From positions 1 through 47,075 of the forward strand of contig NZ_AEXL02000120.1 in assembly GCF_000242875.2 (NCBI RefSeq): a DNA stretch of 47,075 bases, written 5' to 3'. How positions within the stretch are numbered: the stretch's first letter is position 1; each line of letters opens with the position of its first letter. Made by a program: the position numbers and the translations under genes. Positions 8,428-16,593 of the stretch are shown piece by piece. Below the pieces are notes generated by a model. The model had not been told where the DNA came from, ran no database searches, and saw nothing but the letters and a program-made list of their open reading frames with translations. Source of the stretch: Candidatus Nitrosopumilus salarius BD31. GTDB lineage: Archaea; Thermoproteota; Nitrososphaeria; Nitrososphaerales; Nitrosopumilaceae.

Positions 8428-8763
8428 TTGAAGATATACCACAAATCAGCATGCGTTACTTGTAAAAATACAATTACAGCATTAGAAAGAATGAATGCAG
8501 ATATTGAAAAAAGAGACTTTTTCAAAGACCCATTTTCAGAGGCAGAACTTAAAAAAATCATCAAATCTACAGGAAAAAAGCCAGCAGAAATGCTCAGAAA
8601 AAGAGACAAAACGTACAAAGAATTAGGTTTAGAAAAAACCAAAATGACAGATGCCCAACTCATCAAACTGATGGTAAAATATCCAGGATTAATTTTACGA
8701 CCAATAGTAATTGTAAAAAACAAGACACATGTGGGAAAGATAGATGTTAAAAATCTAAAATAA
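8428..8763 (+). CDS. ArsC/Spx-family thioredoxin-fold protein
   Basis: 111 residues. The N-terminus KIYHKSACVTCKNTITALE is the beta-alpha start of the ArsC/Spx fold with a C-x2-C pair (C9, C12). RPIVIV near residue 91 is the conserved Arg-Pro-Ile turn of the family. Members reduce arsenate or act as redox regulators; the C-x2-C is more like Spx or glutaredoxin-type members, so arsenate reduction cannot be claimed. Start is TTG. Confidence 0.82.
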   Translation: MKIYHKSACVTCKNTITALERMNADIEKRDFFKDPFSEAELKKIIKSTGKKPAEMLRKRDKTYKELGLEKTKMTDAQLIKLMVKYPGLILRPIVIVKNKTHVGKIDVKNLK

Positions 8764-8764
8764 C

Positions 8765-9010
8765 CTAAGACTTGTTTTCTTGTTCAAATATTCTAACAGC
8801 TTCCAAATGAGAGCAATTTGCCTTTAGACCTTTACCATGATGAAATTTGTAAAAGTTCTTGAATCCTGGGCATTCACATGTGTCAGAAGTGACAAAATAA
8901 GATTTTTCAGGATCAGACGATGATTTTATCTGAAATAAACCATCATCGATTTTCACTACACCACCAGTTTCAACAAGTTTCTTTGCTTTTTTTACAGTAT
9001 TAGCACTCAT
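8765..9010 (-). CDS. SWIM zinc-finger protein
   Basis: 81 residues. After a basic helix (TVKKAKKLVE) and a short beta segment (YFVTSD) comes the SWIM signature C-x-C-x(n)-C-x-H: C47 and C49 in TCECPGF, then NCSHLEA. SWIM domains bind DNA or protein in archaea, bacteria and eukaryotes. No other domain is present; it converges on the ArsC-like gene with 1 base between the stops. Confidence 0.8.
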   Translation of the reverse strand: MSANTVKKAKKLVETGGVVKIDDGLFQIKSSSDPEKSYFVTSDTCECPGFKNFYKFHHGKGLKANCSHLEAVRIFEQENKS

Positions 9011-9027
9011 GATATCATTGAATTGGG

Positions 9028-9321
9028 TTATTTTCTATTCTTTAATTTTTTCCTTACATTAACCCATTCTTTGTTATCTTGGGCCATTGCATTTTCATAT
9101 AGAAGTTCAAATGTCCAATTCAGAATTTCACCCCATATTGCCCTAAGGGATTCATCATCAGTCCACACCACACTTGTTTTGACTGCAGTCATTGCAAGAA
9201 TATTTTTAGAATTCTTTGTTGGATTTTTATTCCATTTTTCCAATACTCTGTCACAAAATTCAAGTATTTCTGACTTGGTTAAAACTAGCCTATCAGGATC
9301 AAAAGATTCTTTTTTTACCAT
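9028..9321 (-). CDS. Hypothetical helical protein
   Basis: 97 residues, helical and charged, with a WTDDESLRAIWGEILNWTF core rich in Trp. No cysteine, signal or membrane segment. A TATA-like AATATTATAATTTAG run at 9338-9352 lies about 25 bases before the ATG. No family recognised. It lies 17 bases from the start of the SWIM gene downstream, so the two probably share an mRNA. Confidence 0.65.
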   Translation of the reverse strand: MVKKESFDPDRLVLTKSEILEFCDRVLEKWNKNPTKNSKNILAMTAVKTSVVWTDDESLRAIWGEILNWTFELLYENAMAQDNKEWVNVRKKLKNRK

Positions 9322-9420
9322 ATAGGAACAGAGCAGTACTAAATTATAATATTTTTAGTATAAAAAAGATACATCATATGTTCATAAAATACTTAAATGA
9401 TACAATGACGTATTATAACA

Positions 9421-9478
9421 AGACGAGAGACTTGCTTTTCTGCCCGAGTAAAGCCTAGAATTCGTTTCACTCTCGTCT
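9421..9478 (+). ncRNA. Candidate structured small RNA
   Basis: A perfect 9-base-pair inverted repeat, AGACGAGAG (9421-9429) with CTCTCGTCT (9470-9478), encloses 40 bases that hold a second hairpin (GCTTT at 9434-9438 with AAAGC at 9450-9454). A T-rich run follows, and a possible TATA element (ACTTAAATG, 9391-9399) lies about 29 bases upstream. It is G+C-richer than its surroundings and lies between two minus-strand genes. It is not a tRNA (no T-loop, too short). The family is unknown; the strand is inferred from the trailing T run. Confidence 0.4.
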
Positions 9479-9488
9479 GTTTTAATAT

Positions 9489-9683
9489 TCAAACAATGTT
9501 TTGAACACGTCCTATTTCTCCATTCTCTAACTCAACTTTAATCCCATGAGGATGAAAATTACTAGAAGTGAGGATTTTCCTGACTTTACCATCAGTCAAG
9601 GCACCGGTGTGTTGGTCATGTTTTTGTACAATCTGGACATTCATTCCTATTGTTATTTCATTTCTTGAAGGTGTGTTTCTCAA
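9489..9683 (-). CDS. YwbE-family protein (DUF2196)
   Basis: 64 residues matching the small YwbE family along its whole length: IGMNVQIVQKHDQHTGALTD, then a segment with HPHGIKVELENGEIGRVQ. The family is widespread in bacteria and archaea; no biochemical function is established, and the compact beta-rich design suggests nucleic-acid or ribosome binding. Monocistronic. Confidence 0.85.
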   Translation of the reverse strand: MRNTPSRNEITIGMNVQIVQKHDQHTGALTDGKVRKILTSSNFHPHGIKVELENGEIGRVQNIV

Positions 9684-9764
9684 TAAAACATTGCATAAAC
9701 GAGTGATTCTAAGTCTTTGTTTTATAAAATTGAGGGGTTTTGAAAATTACTCAAAACGATTTTT

Positions 9765-10109
9765 TTAATTTTGTTTGTGATTTTGGAAACATTCTCTGCA
9801 ATAAACAGGTCTGTCGTCTCGTGGTTTGAAAGGTATTTGACAATCATTTCCACAGTCACCGCATTTTGCGTCAAACATTTCTCGTGGTCTATCGTCTCTT
9901 CTACCAAATCTAGAACCTCTATCATTTCCACCATAACCACCAGATCTTCCACCGAATCTACCACCAGGTCTTGGAGCTGGTTTGTGATTTTGGAAACATT
10001 CTCTGCAATAAACAGGTCTGTCGTCTTTTGGTTTGAATGGAACTTGACATTCATTTCCACAGTCACCGCATTTTGCGGTAAACATTTCTCTTTCTCTATC
10101 AAAGGACAT
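9765..10109 (-). CDS. Tandem CxxC-x17-CxxC zinc-binding protein with RGG linker
   Basis: 114 residues made of two near-identical zinc domains joined by a Gly/Arg-rich linker. Each domain reads C-x2-C-x17-C-x2-C (first: CGDCGNEC up to YCREC; second the same with NDC), the signature of the TIGR04272-type domain. The linker (about residues 45-75) is PRPGGRFGGRSGG-like, the RGG composition of RNA-binding proteins. TATA-like ATATAC about 25 bases before the ATG. Likely a nucleic-acid binding protein; the function is not known. Confidence 0.85.
   Translation of the reverse strand: MSFDREREMFTAKCGDCGNECQVPFKPKDDRPVYCRECFQNHKPAPRPGGRFGGRSGGYGGNDRGSRFGRRDDRPREMFDAKCGDCGNDCQIPFKPRDDRPVYCRECFQNHKQN
9774..9819. 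repeat. Direct repeat copy 1 within the zinc-domain gene
   Basis: 46 bases identical to 9981-10026. They code for the C-terminal part of each zinc domain (DDRPVYCRECFQNHK). Identity at the DNA level shows recent duplication or gene conversion within the gene. Confidence 0.85.
9981..10026. repeat. Direct repeat copy 2 within the zinc-domain gene
   Basis: Second copy of the 46-base repeat, 207 bases from the first. The flanking parts of the two domains are also similar but no longer identical. Confidence 0.85.
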
Positions 10110-10203
10110 GTCTTTCTAAAATTCGTGTATATTGCGAGGTAATTAAACTGTGGGAAAAACACCTAATGTTATAAAGTAATTCCACGCCTTGAGATTATTG
10201 AGC

Positions 10204-11253
10204 ATGAAAAGGTATGTTGCCACAAGAATGGCAACTATGTTTGGAGTTTTGATGATTACATTATTGATTACAATTGCCCTTGTAGGCTCAAATATGGATA
10301 CAATACTAAAACAAGGAATTGTATTTCAAGTAAGATCTGAAATTACTGAGAACCCATCAATTGCACAAAGTTTTTCATCAGTTGATGAATTTGAAGCATT
10401 CATTCAAACTCAGATAGATCAAAGAGTCAGGGTTTTAGGGCTGGACGAACCATGGTATTCCCCTCAAAGAATAGGCATCACAATGTACAAAATTTTGCTT
10501 CTTGACTTTGGACATGCCACATTTCTTACAAGTGATTCAGGTTCATCGGACGTTAAAGACATATTATTTGAAAAACTACCTAGAACAGTTTTACTTTTTA
10601 CGACTGCAACAATAATCATATCTGTCATTGGGATCTTTTTAGGAGCTTTATCCAGCAGTAAAATTGGCTCAACCATAGATAGAATTACTTCAAGTTTTGC
10701 AATAATTAGTTCCAGTTTTCCAGTGTGGTGGATTGGAATGTTAATGATTTTTTTATTTGCATTTACATATCAAATATTTCCAGCGAGAGCAACTCCAGAT
10801 ATTCCATCATCGGACCCAAGATACATTGGTTCTTTGTTGTATCATATGGCATTGCCACTAATCACAATTGTAATGATAGGGTTTGGATCTTGGGCATATA
10901 TGGTAAGGAATTTTATGATTGGAATAATGCAAGAAGATTTCATCATGGCCAAAAAAACAATTGGAGTTAATCAAAAAAAAATCATCTATACACATGCGCT
11001 AAAAAATGCAGCACCTCCAATTGTCACAATTCTTGCATTGAGTTTATCAGGTTCACTCGGAGGGGCAATCATCACAGAAGCAGTGTTTGATTGGCCAGGT
11101 ATGGGGCGGTTGTATTTTGAAGCAATATCAGTAATGGATTTACCTGTAATCATTGGCGCTACATACTTGCTAACAGTTTTCTTTTTAATCAGCATATTCA
11201 TTGCAGATTTACTGTATGGGTATTTTGACCCCAGAGTGAGAGCAGGTCAATGA
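10204..11253 (+). CDS. ABC transporter permease, dipeptide/oligopeptide (DppB) type
   Basis: About 350 residues with six membrane segments. The first TM is followed by an outside loop of about 80 residues; the BPD-transport core starts near SVIGIFLGALSSSK. The EAA-type cytoplasmic loop that contacts the ATPase is the GVNQKKIIYTHALKNA segment. ATG at 10204 is chosen, but TTG codons at 10189 and 10198 are in frame; a TATA element (GTTATAAAG, about 10168-10176) could serve any of them. The gene overlaps the next permease by 4 bases (ATGA). No substrate-binding protein or ATPase gene is in the window. Confidence 0.9.
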   Translation: MKRYVATRMATMFGVLMITLLITIALVGSNMDTILKQGIVFQVRSEITENPSIAQSFSSVDEFEAFIQTQIDQRVRVLGLDEPWYSPQRIGITMYKILLLDFGHATFLTSDSGSSDVKDILFEKLPRTVLLFTTATIIISVIGIFLGALSSSKIGSTIDRITSSFAIISSSFPVWWIGMLMIFLFAFTYQIFPARATPDIPSSDPRYIGSLLYHMALPLITIVMIGFGSWAYMVRNFMIGIMQEDFIMAKKTIGVNQKKIIYTHALKNAAPPIVTILALSLSGSLGGAIITEAVFDWPGMGRLYFEAISVMDLPVIIGATYLLTVFFLISIFIADLLYGYFDPRVRAGQ

Positions 11254-12617
11254 GCAGCATAACACCTCAAGAAATAAAAGAAGAATTTCTTAAAAGCAAG
11301 ATGGGAATTGCAGGAATTTCAATTCTGATGATTCTTGTCGTAATATCAATAATTGCAATAATCATAATTCCTGTTGAGACTTTTCAAGAATGGAATAATC
11401 CTGAAAATTGGATTGCATATCCAAAAATTGCAATTCCAGCGTGGGCAAATACATTCATGATTGAGAAAATTCCCGAACATAAGATTTTAGAAAACCCCAA
11501 CATCCAAAACATATCTCAAGATGAGATATCACTTACTTCACATCAGTTTGGAGTGAATTTCGATTATGATGATTTCCCAAATGATTTCATATACATATTT
11601 TCATCAGAATATACAGGTTCGCCACTATTACAAATGTCAGTTTTACGACCTGACGGCATCAAAATTGAATTACTGACCACATCACTTCCACGTTCTAATT
11701 CTAAAACTATTCATTATGAAAGAATATTTTCAACAGACGAAGCAATAAAGAAAAACTTGTCATTTCAATCAGAGAAATTTGAATTCGCATTAGATAATTT
11801 ATCTGCTGAAGACATTGTTTTTTCAAAGGCCCAAACAAATGAACCTCTTAAGGGAAATTATATTTTTTCCATAGATTTGTATGGGATAAAATCCGAATCT
11901 AAGATTAACGAATCAAAATTGATCATCGGCGGTAAAGCTTTTGGGTTAATGGGTACTGATGAATTAAGACGAGATTTGGCAATAGGGCTTCTATGGGGAA
12001 CTCCTCTTGCATTGTTCATAGGTCTAGTGGTATCTATCGCATCTGTGATTATGGGGTTATTTTATGGAGTATATGCAGGATACAAAGGTAAAAAGACAGA
12101 TGAAGTGATGATGAGATTCAATGATGTCATTTATGCATTGCCAGCATTGCCATTTCTCATCATACTTTCAGTGACAATTAGCAACAGCATATTTTTGATG
12201 GTGGGATTTTTAATGATTTTTGGTTGGGTAGGAATAGCCAAAGTATCTAGGAGTATGTCACTTCAGATCAAAACTCGCGGATACGTAGATGCTGCAAATA
12301 TGATGGGGCAAAAGGATTCCAAAATAATACTCAAACACATCGTCCCACAATTACTACCATATGCATTTGCAAGTATAGCAATTTCAGTTCCCGCAGCAAT
12401 CACTACAGAAGCAGGTCTTAGTTTTCTAGGATTGGGAGATCCATCATTTCCAACATGGGGTCAAATTTTACATGATGCAAATACATTCGGGGCAGCTGCA
12501 AGAGGATTATGGTGGTGGATTATGCCACCAGGGATCATGATTGCCATAACAGGCCTTGCCTTTGTGTTTATTGGAAATGCACTAGATGTGATTGTGAACC
12601 CTAAATTAAAGAGATAG
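11250..12617 (+). CDS. ABC transporter permease, DppC type, with large extracytoplasmic insert
   Basis: 455 residues, about 150 longer than usual for DppC. TM1 is at about 20-45; then about 185 residues, partly beta-rich (for example DFIYIFSSEY, GNYIFSIDLYG), lie outside before the family motif MGTDELRRDLAIGLLWGTP. The remaining TMs, the EAA loop (AANMMGQKDSKIILKHIVPQ) and the AGLSFLGLGDPSFPTWG end are standard. With the preceding DppB-type gene it forms the membrane channel of a peptide/nickel-type importer. The insert could act as a fused binding or gating domain; that is inference. Confidence 0.92.
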   Translation: MSSITPQEIKEEFLKSKMGIAGISILMILVVISIIAIIIIPVETFQEWNNPENWIAYPKIAIPAWANTFMIEKIPEHKILENPNIQNISQDEISLTSHQFGVNFDYDDFPNDFIYIFSSEYTGSPLLQMSVLRPDGIKIELLTTSLPRSNSKTIHYERIFSTDEAIKKNLSFQSEKFEFALDNLSAEDIVFSKAQTNEPLKGNYIFSIDLYGIKSESKINESKLIIGGKAFGLMGTDELRRDLAIGLLWGTPLALFIGLVVSIASVIMGLFYGVYAGYKGKKTDEVMMRFNDVIYALPALPFLIILSVTISNSIFLMVGFLMIFGWVGIAKVSRSMSLQIKTRGYVDAANMMGQKDSKIILKHIVPQLLPYAFASIAISVPAAITTEAGLSFLGLGDPSFPTWGQILHDANTFGAAARGLWWWIMPPGIMIAITGLAFVFIGNALDVIVNPKLKR

Positions 12618-12929
12618 TTACAAATCATAACTGCGAATTGTGTTTAAAGCAGAGTCACTTAGTTTAATGGTATATGTAAGAGAATTAGGATCATCTTTGG
12701 TCTCTGATAAAAGTTCAGTGAACTTTACTTTCTCATCTTCAGTTGCTCCTGCTTCATGAGCACATAGATTAAACGCCTTTAGATTCAAATTATTTTTTAG
12801 TAAATAAGATATGAATCTTTTATAATCTTCAGGATTGGTCCAACTTTTATTTTTCTCGGAACATGCTGCAATCCAAACGTCTACAGAATTATGAAATATT
12901 ACCTTTTTACGAATTTCATCTAGAGACAT
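12618..12929 (-). CDS. Hypothetical protein
   Basis: 103 residues, helical, with one Cys in WIAACSEKN and another in NLCAHEAG. No motif recognised; composition fits a soluble cytoplasmic protein. The stop codon touches that of the permease gene on the other strand. It starts 6 bases after the stop of the membrane zinc-ribbon gene, so the two are an operon. Confidence 0.65.
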   Translation of the reverse strand: MSLDEIRKKVIFHNSVDVWIAACSEKNKSWTNPEDYKRFISYLLKNNLNLKAFNLCAHEAGATEDEKVKFTELLSETKDDPNSLTYTIKLSDSALNTIRSYDL

Positions 12930-12935
12930 TTTAAT

Positions 12936-13274
12936 TTAGAAATCTGCACGTTGCATCTTGGAACCACAACGTGGACAAGTGCCACCTTTGTGTTTGTTGC
13001 TACAAACAAGACATACATAACGAACCCCACCAGAGCCGCCTTGCGAACCCATTCCGAAGAACCCACCGCCGGTTCCAGAATCACCGTCATAGTTTCCCAT
13101 ACGACTCATTTGTCGTCTCCTCATTATCATTGGCAACATAATGAAAATTGCCATTACTAGTCCTATACTAATAAACCATGGAACTCCCAAATAACCAAGA
13201 ATTATCTGCAGTCCAATACTAAATACCAATGAAGCACCTAAAAAAATGTAATATCTTTTAAGCTGAGGATTCAA
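12936..13274 (-). CDS. Two-TM membrane protein with C-terminal zinc ribbon
   Basis: 112 residues. Two hydrophobic segments (about 8-27 and 31-50) are followed by a basic stop (RRRQMSRM), a Gly-rich linker of about 25 residues, and a zinc ribbon: C-x2-C in YVCLVCSNK and C-x2-C in TCPRCGSK. The ribbon should face the cytoplasm. The function is unknown. First gene of the pair with the 12618 gene. Confidence 0.78.
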   Translation of the reverse strand: MNPQLKRYYIFLGASLVFSIGLQIILGYLGVPWFISIGLVMAIFIMLPMIMRRRQMSRMGNYDGDSGTGGGFFGMGSQGGSGGVRYVCLVCSNKHKGGTCPRCGSKMQRADF

Positions 13275-13352
13275 GATAATAAAATTTGTTCAAAAAAGGT
13301 TATAAAGTTTTGTCAGTTTTTTTCTTATTTTTCACCACAGTTTTTGCGTATA

Positions 13353-13760
13353 TCATACAATTGAAAGTGAAATGGAATTACCATTGCTATCCCATGCAAA
13401 AATAGATTCATCATTGTAAGGGGATTTAATGATCAAAGATACTAACCCGAAGAAATTATGCAGATCAGTCACAGAAGGTTCAGCAGAACCACTTGGGTGA
13501 GAGTGAACAATTCCAACATAGCTCATATCAAAAGGCAAAAAAGAGTGAGGGAATCCAGCGAAAGTAGGACCACTGTAATTAAAGGGCGGGATTACAAGTC
13601 CATCAATTTTAATTTCACCATTTTTGGACTTGCCTTTTAAAATCAATATTCCTTCATTGGGATGCTTCATTTGACAATAAGAGACAATACTGTCAAGGAC
13701 ATCTTTTTGAAGCAATACCTTTCGCTCAAAGTTTCTCTTTTTAAAAATCACAGTTATCAT
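13353..13760 (-). CDS. JAMM/MPN+ metalloprotease, desampylase-like
   Basis: 135 residues with the full JAMM zinc protease motif: Glu36 (HPNEGILIL), then H86-S-H88-P-S-G-x3-P-S-x2-D99. Archaeal proteins of this design (for example HvJAMM1) remove ubiquitin-like SAMP modifiers from proteins; others act on siderophores or phage cargo. No ubiquitin-like gene was seen in the window. It lies 22 bases downstream of the coiled-coil gene on the same strand, probably co-transcribed, so the coiled-coil protein may be a partner or substrate carrier; that is inference. Confidence 0.9.
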   Translation of the reverse strand: MITVIFKKRNFERKVLLQKDVLDSIVSYCQMKHPNEGILILKGKSKNGEIKIDGLVIPPFNYSGPTFAGFPHSFLPFDMSYVGIVHSHPSGSAEPSVTDLHNFFGLVSLIIKSPYNDESIFAWDSNGNSISLSIV

Positions 13761-13782
13761 CTAGTTTAGAACTAATTTAATT

Positions 13783-15063
13783 TTAAGATGACGAAATGGT
13801 GTAAGAAGTATTAGAGAATTTTTTGAGTTTTTTCTCTATTTCAGATATGAGACGGGGTATTTTAGAGTCAATATCATTAATTTCGTCTTGAATAGTTTTA
13901 GATTTTACTTCAAAATCATCTTTAAGGGACAGATTTTTTGCAAATTCGTTTTCCAAAGAGTTCAAATCAACAGGTCGGAGGGAATTCATTTTATTTTCCA
14001 TTAAATTGTATTTTTCAAAAAATTCTGAAACCTGATTTACAAATCCATCAAGACATTCTTCAGTCTCAGTTATTTGTAGAGATGTCTTGTCAACGTCTTT
14101 TACAGAAATCGCTCCGGAGTTTATTCCTTTACGAACATTTTCTAAAATTACAATTATGGGATCTTTGTTAGAAGGAAGAAGAACATCAAATGGTTCTTCA
14201 ACTAGTTTAGAAAGAATATTTTTTTGATCTTTATCTAATGAAGAGGCATATTCATATCTGCTAAGAGGGCGTGAAATTTTTGTAAATTGTGAATCAATTT
14301 CATTTTTAATTTTGGATTTTTGAGCAGAAAAAACATCCAATTCATTTTTCAAATTAATATATGATTTGTAGGCATCAGATGATTTTATCTGCTCAATTGA
14401 TTTTTCTAGCGAGGTGATTTTTTCTGACAGAGATTCTAAGGAGGTGTTAGTGTCAATGATTTTTTTAGAGTGTTCAATTCTGTCAGTCTTTAGATTTTTA
14501 ATTTGATTAACCATATCAAGAATCTCATCAGATGTGAATTTTGTAGCATCAAAGTTCTTCAGTATTTTATGAATTTCAGAATAATTAGTATTCATGACTT
14601 CAAGATTTTCTTTTAATTGAGCAGCATATTTTTTTGCAAAAATATGAATAACACGAGTTTGCCTTCCCAAAACATCTCCAACTTTTTTGAGGATTTGATT
14701 CAAAGTAGAGTTCAATTTTTTTGCATCATTTATAGAGTTAATTTTAGGCAATGAGGATACGTCTTTTTTGATAACATCAATTACTTGATTTTTACCCCTA
14801 ACTACAATGATAGCAAGATGCTTATCAATATCATCTACATTTAGATTATCTTTTTCTAGAACACTCCCGATTTTAATCAGATCATCAATTAATGGTGCTG
14901 TTTGATCTCGTAGATTTTTTATTGCAGATAATGTTTGAGATTCCCGTAATTTACACAGTTCAGTCACAACTTTAAGAACATCTGGGAGATGGATTGTTTT
15001 ATTCTGAAGTGCTGACTCTTCTTGTTTGTCATCATTTTTCTTTTTACCCCATCCAAAGACCAT
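13783..15063 (-). CDS. Long coiled-coil protein, unknown
   Basis: 426 residues, nearly all helical with heptad-like spacing, rich in Lys, Glu, Asn and Ser. The N-terminus MVFGWGKKKNDDKQ is basic with aromatic residues, possibly membrane-associating. A break near residues 265-330 (SRPLSRYEY, then EEPFDVLLPSNKDPIIVIL) may be a small folded domain between two coiled coils. No ATP motif is present, so it is not an SMC. I do not recognise the family. Upstream of and likely in one operon with the JAMM protease. Confidence 0.72.
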   Translation of the reverse strand: MVFGWGKKKNDDKQEESALQNKTIHLPDVLKVVTELCKLRESQTLSAIKNLRDQTAPLIDDLIKIGSVLEKDNLNVDDIDKHLAIIVVRGKNQVIDVIKKDVSSLPKINSINDAKKLNSTLNQILKKVGDVLGRQTRVIHIFAKKYAAQLKENLEVMNTNYSEIHKILKNFDATKFTSDEILDMVNQIKNLKTDRIEHSKKIIDTNTSLESLSEKITSLEKSIEQIKSSDAYKSYINLKNELDVFSAQKSKIKNEIDSQFTKISRPLSRYEYASSLDKDQKNILSKLVEEPFDVLLPSNKDPIIVILENVRKGINSGAISVKDVDKTSLQITETEECLDGFVNQVSEFFEKYNLMENKMNSLRPVDLNSLENEFAKNLSLKDDFEVKSKTIQDEINDIDSKIPRLISEIEKKLKKFSNTSYTISSS

Positions 15064-15094
15064 TTGATATCATTATATCCTCAGGGGATTAAAA

Positions 15095-15604
15095 ATGGTT
15101 GTACAACTAAAATTTAAAATTCATGCGATATCAGCATACAGCATGGGTAAAAAGGCAAAGAAATCATTTCATACAGGCATAGTAAAAAAAACAATCAAAA
15201 TTAAAGCATCAAAAGATAAAGTTTGGAGAAAGATCAGCAATATTGTAGGATTGCCCACATGGGTAGTAGATGTAAAAAAGACAGTCCACATTTCTAAAAA
15301 GAAAAAAGATGTAGGTGCAATCAGGCTGATAACATTTGAGGACGGAAGTAAAATAGAAGAACATATCGTAGCGTGGAAAAATAATGAATACTTCACATAT
15401 ATTGCAACTGAAGGCTTACCACTAAGAGCATATGTTGCAACCATTTCAATTAAAGCAAAACCAAAAAATGTGATAGAGTTAACATGGCAATCTTATCTCA
15501 ATAGCAAAAAAATGTCAGAAAAAGAGTTCATAGATTTTCTTGCATTTATGGGATCTTTTTATGAGGCATCACTTGAAAACCTCAAAATTCTGCTTGAACA
15601 ATAA
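15095..15604 (+). CDS. SRPBCC/START-fold protein
   Basis: 169 residues from the ATG at 15095; an ATG at 15143 (MGKKAKKS) is a reasonable alternative start because the first 16 residues look unlike the family. The core runs KTIKIKASKDKVWRKISNIVGLPTWV, then EEHIVAW, and a C-terminal amphipathic helix (FYEASLENLKILLE), the typical helix-grip design of polyketide-cyclase/START proteins that bind hydrophobic ligands. The ligand is unknown. Divergent from the coiled-coil gene. Confidence 0.75.
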   Translation: MVVQLKFKIHAISAYSMGKKAKKSFHTGIVKKTIKIKASKDKVWRKISNIVGLPTWVVDVKKTVHISKKKKDVGAIRLITFEDGSKIEEHIVAWKNNEYFTYIATEGLPLRAYVATISIKAKPKNVIELTWQSYLNSKKMSEKEFIDFLAFMGSFYEASLENLKILLEQ

Positions 15605-15658
15605 CACTAGAAAAACATTAGATTAAACTGTAAATACGATAAATTCTGCAACAAGATC

Positions 15659-16000
15659 ATGAGCGACATGAGATTCATCATGATAGGGATTGGGTTAATT
15701 TTTGTAGGATTTTTGATTTTAGGGACAATGGGTCATGAATATCAAGCTGGAACTTTAGAGTCTTCCGAGTTTGGTACTTGTTATGAGTATTCTGCGGATA
15801 AACCTCCAGTAGAAATCAACTGTTCATTTAAGATATTTGATCAGATTGCATTCTTTGCGGTGGTAATTGCGTTCATCGGATTAGGAATAATCGCATTAGT
15901 TAAAGGAGTTAAAGGAGACTGGGACAGTAGGGTAAAACCAGAAGATCTGGTGGGTCCAAGTAGAAATCAGAATGATGATTCTGAGGAGAAAGATAAATAA
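15659..16000 (+). CDS. Two-TM membrane protein
   Basis: 113 residues. Membrane segments are at about 5-23 and 63-83; between them a 40-residue loop with two Cys (FGTCYEY, INCSF), probably a disulfide on the outside. The tail (about 30 residues) is charged and hydrophilic. No family recognised. Single gene. Confidence 0.7.
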   Translation: MSDMRFIMIGIGLIFVGFLILGTMGHEYQAGTLESSEFGTCYEYSADKPPVEINCSFKIFDQIAFFAVVIAFIGLGIIALVKGVKGDWDSRVKPEDLVGPSRNQNDDSEEKDK

Positions 16001-16002
16001 AA

Positions 16003-16089
16003 TTAAGAAGATTTTTTAGATTTTAGTTTATCATAATCTTCTTGATTTTCTTCTTCCATTCTTTGGAAATATACTTCTTCATAGGGCAT
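16003..16089 (-). CDS. Micro-ORF, 28 aa, acidic and helical
   Basis: ATG-started frame coding for MPYEEVYFQRMEEENQEDYD and a basic end (KLKSKKSS). The composition is protein-like and there is an A/T-rich run about 25 bases before the ATG. It ends 3 bases after the stop of the membrane protein on the other strand. Too short to be certain. Confidence 0.4.
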   Translation of the reverse strand: MPYEEVYFQRMEEENQEDYDKLKSKKSS

Positions 16090-16307
16090 TTTTTCTCAAT
16101 CAACCATTACAAAATTCACATTTAAGCATGAAGAATAAGTCATACTAAATAGGTACACCTAGGATGTCTGAAATGTTCGATACAGTCATGAAATTATCTA
16201 ACAAAACATCTCATTTCTTTCAATATCTTTAGAGAGAATCCTAACAAATTCTATGGATAGCAATTTTTGTGAAGACCGGAAAAAGTATCAGGTTTGTAGT
16301 CACATAG

Positions 16308-16466
16308 ATGAAAATATTTTCATCATTACATGACCCAAAAAATGAAAAACATGCAATATATTACTCAATGATTTTGTTGTTCATAATTACCACAGTAACT
16401 CTTTTGGGGAATAATGTTTTTGAGATTAATTACATAGTAGGCACAATAATGTTTGAATTCACCTGA
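16308..16466 (+). CDS. Micro-ORF with one TM segment, possibly interrupted by TGA
   Basis: 52 codons: a charged N-terminus (MKIFSSLHDPKNEKH), a hydrophobic stretch (about residues 18-34) and a short tail up to a TGA at 16464-16466. The same frame then stays open for 32 more codons to a TGA at 16564, so this may be a longer gene with a nonsense change, or a chance frame. The rest of 16090-16593 holds no gene I can support. Confidence 0.32.
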   Translation: MKIFSSLHDPKNEKHAIYYSMILLFIITTVTLLGNNVFEINYIVGTIMFEFT

Positions 16467-16593
16467 GATAAATGGTTTGCAAATGAATTGGATGTTTTTT
16501 CATGTCTGGATAGCATTACTAATACAACAAACCCTTCAAAGAACATAAGAATTAGTACAAATCAATGACAAAAATTAATTTTAAAATGAAATT

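Noticed and set aside
9421-9478. tRNA or C/D box RNA
   Set aside because: No T-loop, no anticodon arm, and no RUGAUGA/CUGA boxes at the right places.
9722-10162. 146-codon minus-strand frame overlapping the tandem zinc-domain gene
   Set aside because: It is a shifted reading of the same repeats; the other frame has the Cys motifs and the promoter.
16164-16232. 22-codon frame starting MSEMFDTVMK
   Set aside because: Too short and without promoter or motif.
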